This document shows positions 62,341 to 64,000 of a DNA stretch of 64,000 nt, in pieces. Source of the stretch: Bacterioplanoides sp965219715 (GTDB lineage Bacteria; Pseudomonadota; Gammaproteobacteria; Pseudomonadales; Oceanobacteraceae). The translations under genes were made by a program, and so were the position numbers. Under the pieces are notes generated by a model. That model had not been told where the DNA came from, did not search any database, and saw only the letters and a list, made by a program, of their open reading frames with translations. The stretch lies in the NCBI RefSeq assembly GCF_965219715.1, contig NZ_OZ244785.1, positions 2,604,001 through 2,668,000 on the forward strand, given 5' to 3'. Positions within the stretch are counted from its first letter, which is position 1, and each line of letters starts with the position of its first letter.

Positions 62341-64000
62341 TCAGAGCGACTGTTCAATCTCGCGTAAAATCGCCGCCGCATCCAGGCCACAGCTGGCCAG
62401 CTGTGCCGCAGGCGCCGCATGCTCAACGTAAGAATCGGCGATACCAAGGCTCTTACACGGGGTGTTGATATTTTCACTGGCCAGATATTCCAGCACTGCA
62501 CTGCCTGCACCACCGGCCAACGCGTTTTCTTCCAGAGTGATTAACAGGTCATGCTCTGCAGCCAGTTGTTGTATCAGAGCTTTATCCAGAGGTTTCACAA
62601 AACGCATATCTGCAATGGTGATGTCCTGCTGTTCAGCCGCTTGTAATGCGGCCTGCATCGGAGCACCAAATACCAGCAGAGCAACCCGTTGCCCTGCTTC
62701 AGCCTGAGACTGACGACGGATAAACCCTTTACCCACTTCCAGCTCAGCCATGTCACTGTCCGGTACCACCCCCATGCCGGAGCCACGCGGGTAACGCACC
62801 GCCGCTGGCCCCTGATAGTGATAGCCGGTGTACAACATCTGGCGACATTCATTTTCATCCGACGGCGTCATCACCACCATATTAGGAATACAACGCATAT
62901 AGCTGAGGTCGTAAGCGCCATGGTGAGTCGGGCCGTCTTCGCCGACCAGACCGGCACGGTCAATGGCGAATAAAACATCAAGATTCTGTAACGCGACATC
63001 GTGAATCAGCTGATCGTAGGCACGCTGCAGGAAGGTCGAATAAATCGCAACCACAGGTTTAGCGCCTTCACACGCCAGACCCGCAGCCAGGGTTACCGAA
63101 TGTTGTTCAGCAATAGCGACATCGAAATAGCGTTGCGGATACAACTCAGAAAAACGAATCATATCTGAACCTTCACGCATCGCTGGCGTGATACCCATCA
63201 GACGGTCATCATGCTCAGCCATATCGCATAACCAACGACCGAACACATTGGAATAGGTTGGTTTGCAGACTCCGCCACTGGCAGCGTTTTGCTTCTTCAG
63301 TGCGTGGTATTTAATCTGATCATTCTCTGCCGGAGCAAAGCCTTTACCTTTTTTGGTAATCACATGCAGGAACTTAGGTCCTGGCAGTTTTTTCAGATTT
63401 TCCAGTGTATGCACCAGTTCATCGGTGTCGTGGCCGTCAATCGGACCGTAATAGTTGAAGCCCAGTTCTTCGAAAATAATTCCCGGAGCAACCATGGCCT
63501 TCATATGTTCTTCGGTTTTACGGGCAAGTTCCCAGCCAGCCGGCAGTTTGCCCAGAACCTTTTTGCCACCTTCACGCAGCGTGTTGTAAGTCTGGCTCGA
63601 CCACAAACGGGTGAAGTATTTGTTCAGTGCGCCAACGTTATCGGAAATGGCCATATCGTTGTCGTTAAGAATCACCAGCAGATCGGACTTCTCATGACCG
63701 GCGTGATTTAACGCTTCAAATGCCATACCGGCAGTCATGGCACCATCACCAATAATGGCGACTGCCTGGTTGTCTTTGCCCTGAGCTGCCATTGCCAGGC
63801 TCATGCCCATAGCAGCACTGATGGAGGTACTGGAGTGACCAACACCAAAGGTATCGTATTCACTTTCGCTGCGCAGCGGGAAAGCTGCCGGACCATCTTC
63901 GGCACGGATCTTGGTCATCTGCTCACGACGACCCGTCAGAATCTTATGCGGATAAGCCTGATGACCAACGTCCCACACCAGTTTGTCGTTGGGAGTATCA
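62341..64000 (-). CDS. dxs: 1-deoxy-D-xylulose-5-phosphate synthase (5' end beyond window)
   Basis: Thiamine-diphosphate enzyme that condenses pyruvate and glyceraldehyde 3-phosphate for the MEP isoprenoid pathway. About 553 codons are present; the N-terminal ~70 residues lie outside. Visible are VWDVGHQAYPHKILTGR, the catalytic FGVGHSSTSISAAMGM, the ThDP-binding GDGAMTAGMAFEALNHAG and the DRAGLVGEDGPTHHG loop. The last bases of the window continue in the same frame. It is followed by the kinase operon on the same strand, but no clear linkage is seen. Confidence 0.96.
   Translation of the reverse strand, partial: DTPNDKLVWDVGHQAYPHKILTGRREQMTKIRAEDGPAAFPLRSESEYDTFGVGHSSTSISAAMGMSLAMAAQGKDNQAVAIIGDGAMTAGMAFEALNHAGHEKSDLLVILNDNDMAISDNVGALNKYFTRLWSSQTYNTLREGGKKVLGKLPAGWELARKTEEHMKAMVAPGIIFEELGFNYYGPIDGHDTDELVHTLENLKKLPGPKFLHVITKKGKGFAPAENDQIKYHALKKQNAASGGVCKPTYSNVFGRWLCDMAEHDDRLMGITPAMREGSDMIRFSELYPQRYFDVAIAEQHSVTLAAGLACEGAKPVVAIYSTFLQRAYDQLIHDVALQNLDVLFAIDRAGLVGEDGPTHHGAYDLSYMRCIPNMVVMTPSDENECRQMLYTGYHYQGPAAVRYPRGSGMGVVPDSDMAELEVGKGFIRRQSQAEAGQRVALLVFGAPMQAALQAAEQQDITIADMRFVKPLDKALIQQLAAEHDLLITLEENALAGGAGSAVLEYLASENINTPCKSLGIADSYVEHAAPAAQLASCGLDAAAILREIEQSL

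Overview
The window is 64 kb of a Gram-negative, aerobic gammaproteobacterial chromosome. The combination of a coniferyl-aldehyde-type aldehyde dehydrogenase with a GMC alcohol oxidase, many acyl-CoA enzymes, DUF1302/DUF1329 envelope proteins and a complete Pho-box-controlled pst operon resembles marine, lipid- or hydrocarbon-using Oceanospirillales-type bacteria (Thalassolituus/Oceanobacter-like). That assignment is an inference from gene content. No rRNA, tRNA, CRISPR array, prophage or intact insertion sequence was seen.

Layout. 1-3.6 kb: alcohol-to-acid oxidation genes (aldehyde dehydrogenase, Tat-exported small subunit, GMC oxidoreductase). 3.6-6.06 kb: an AT-rich accessory island with a PD-(D/E)XK nuclease-like gene, an integron attC-like site directly behind it, and two membrane proteins. 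6.1-16.6 kb: an ECF sigma factor, a VOC protein, a lipoprotein and several regulator/oxidoreductase pairs, ending in a decapitated secreted-protein gene. 16.8-28.7 kb: a catabolic island (acyl-CoA dehydrogenase, acyl-CoA synthetase, AraC regulator, DUF1302 barrel, DUF1329 protein, CocE-type hydrolase lipoprotein, NTF2-like protein) with a shared upstream motif. 29-36.3 kb: BASS transporter, NDH-2-like flavoprotein with a divergent LysR regulator, an exported protein, a GST-like protein and rsgA with a structured leader. 36.6-47.2 kb: ArsR with an SO_0444-type metal permease, a Tat-exported creatinase-like protein, an SDR/acyl-CoA dehydrogenase pair, a PLP enzyme and AraC/LysR units. 47.4-54.3 kb: a porin and pstSCAB-phoU, both preceded by Pho-box-like repeats. 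54.5-64 kb: coiled-coil protein, DJ-1-like lipoprotein, zinc peptidase, ribA, a broken class III adenylate cyclase, a two-component pair with a degenerate HD-GYP output, and the 3' part of dxs.

How the genes work together. The 1-3.5 kb genes would oxidise alcohols to acids outside or at the membrane. The 16.8-28.7 kb island would take up a hydrophobic ester-like compound, hydrolyse it, activate the acid with CoA and begin beta-oxidation under the AraC regulator. The pst operon takes up phosphate and the neighbouring porin probably serves it under starvation. The kinase, response regulator and cyclase form one transcription unit whose last gene carries a frameshifting deletion.

The most unusual signals are the alternative RNA pairings ahead of rsgA, the lone attC-like site in the AT-rich island, the repeated GGCGCC-containing motif in the catabolic island, and the 10-nt deletion that removes the substrate-recognition segment of the cyclase.
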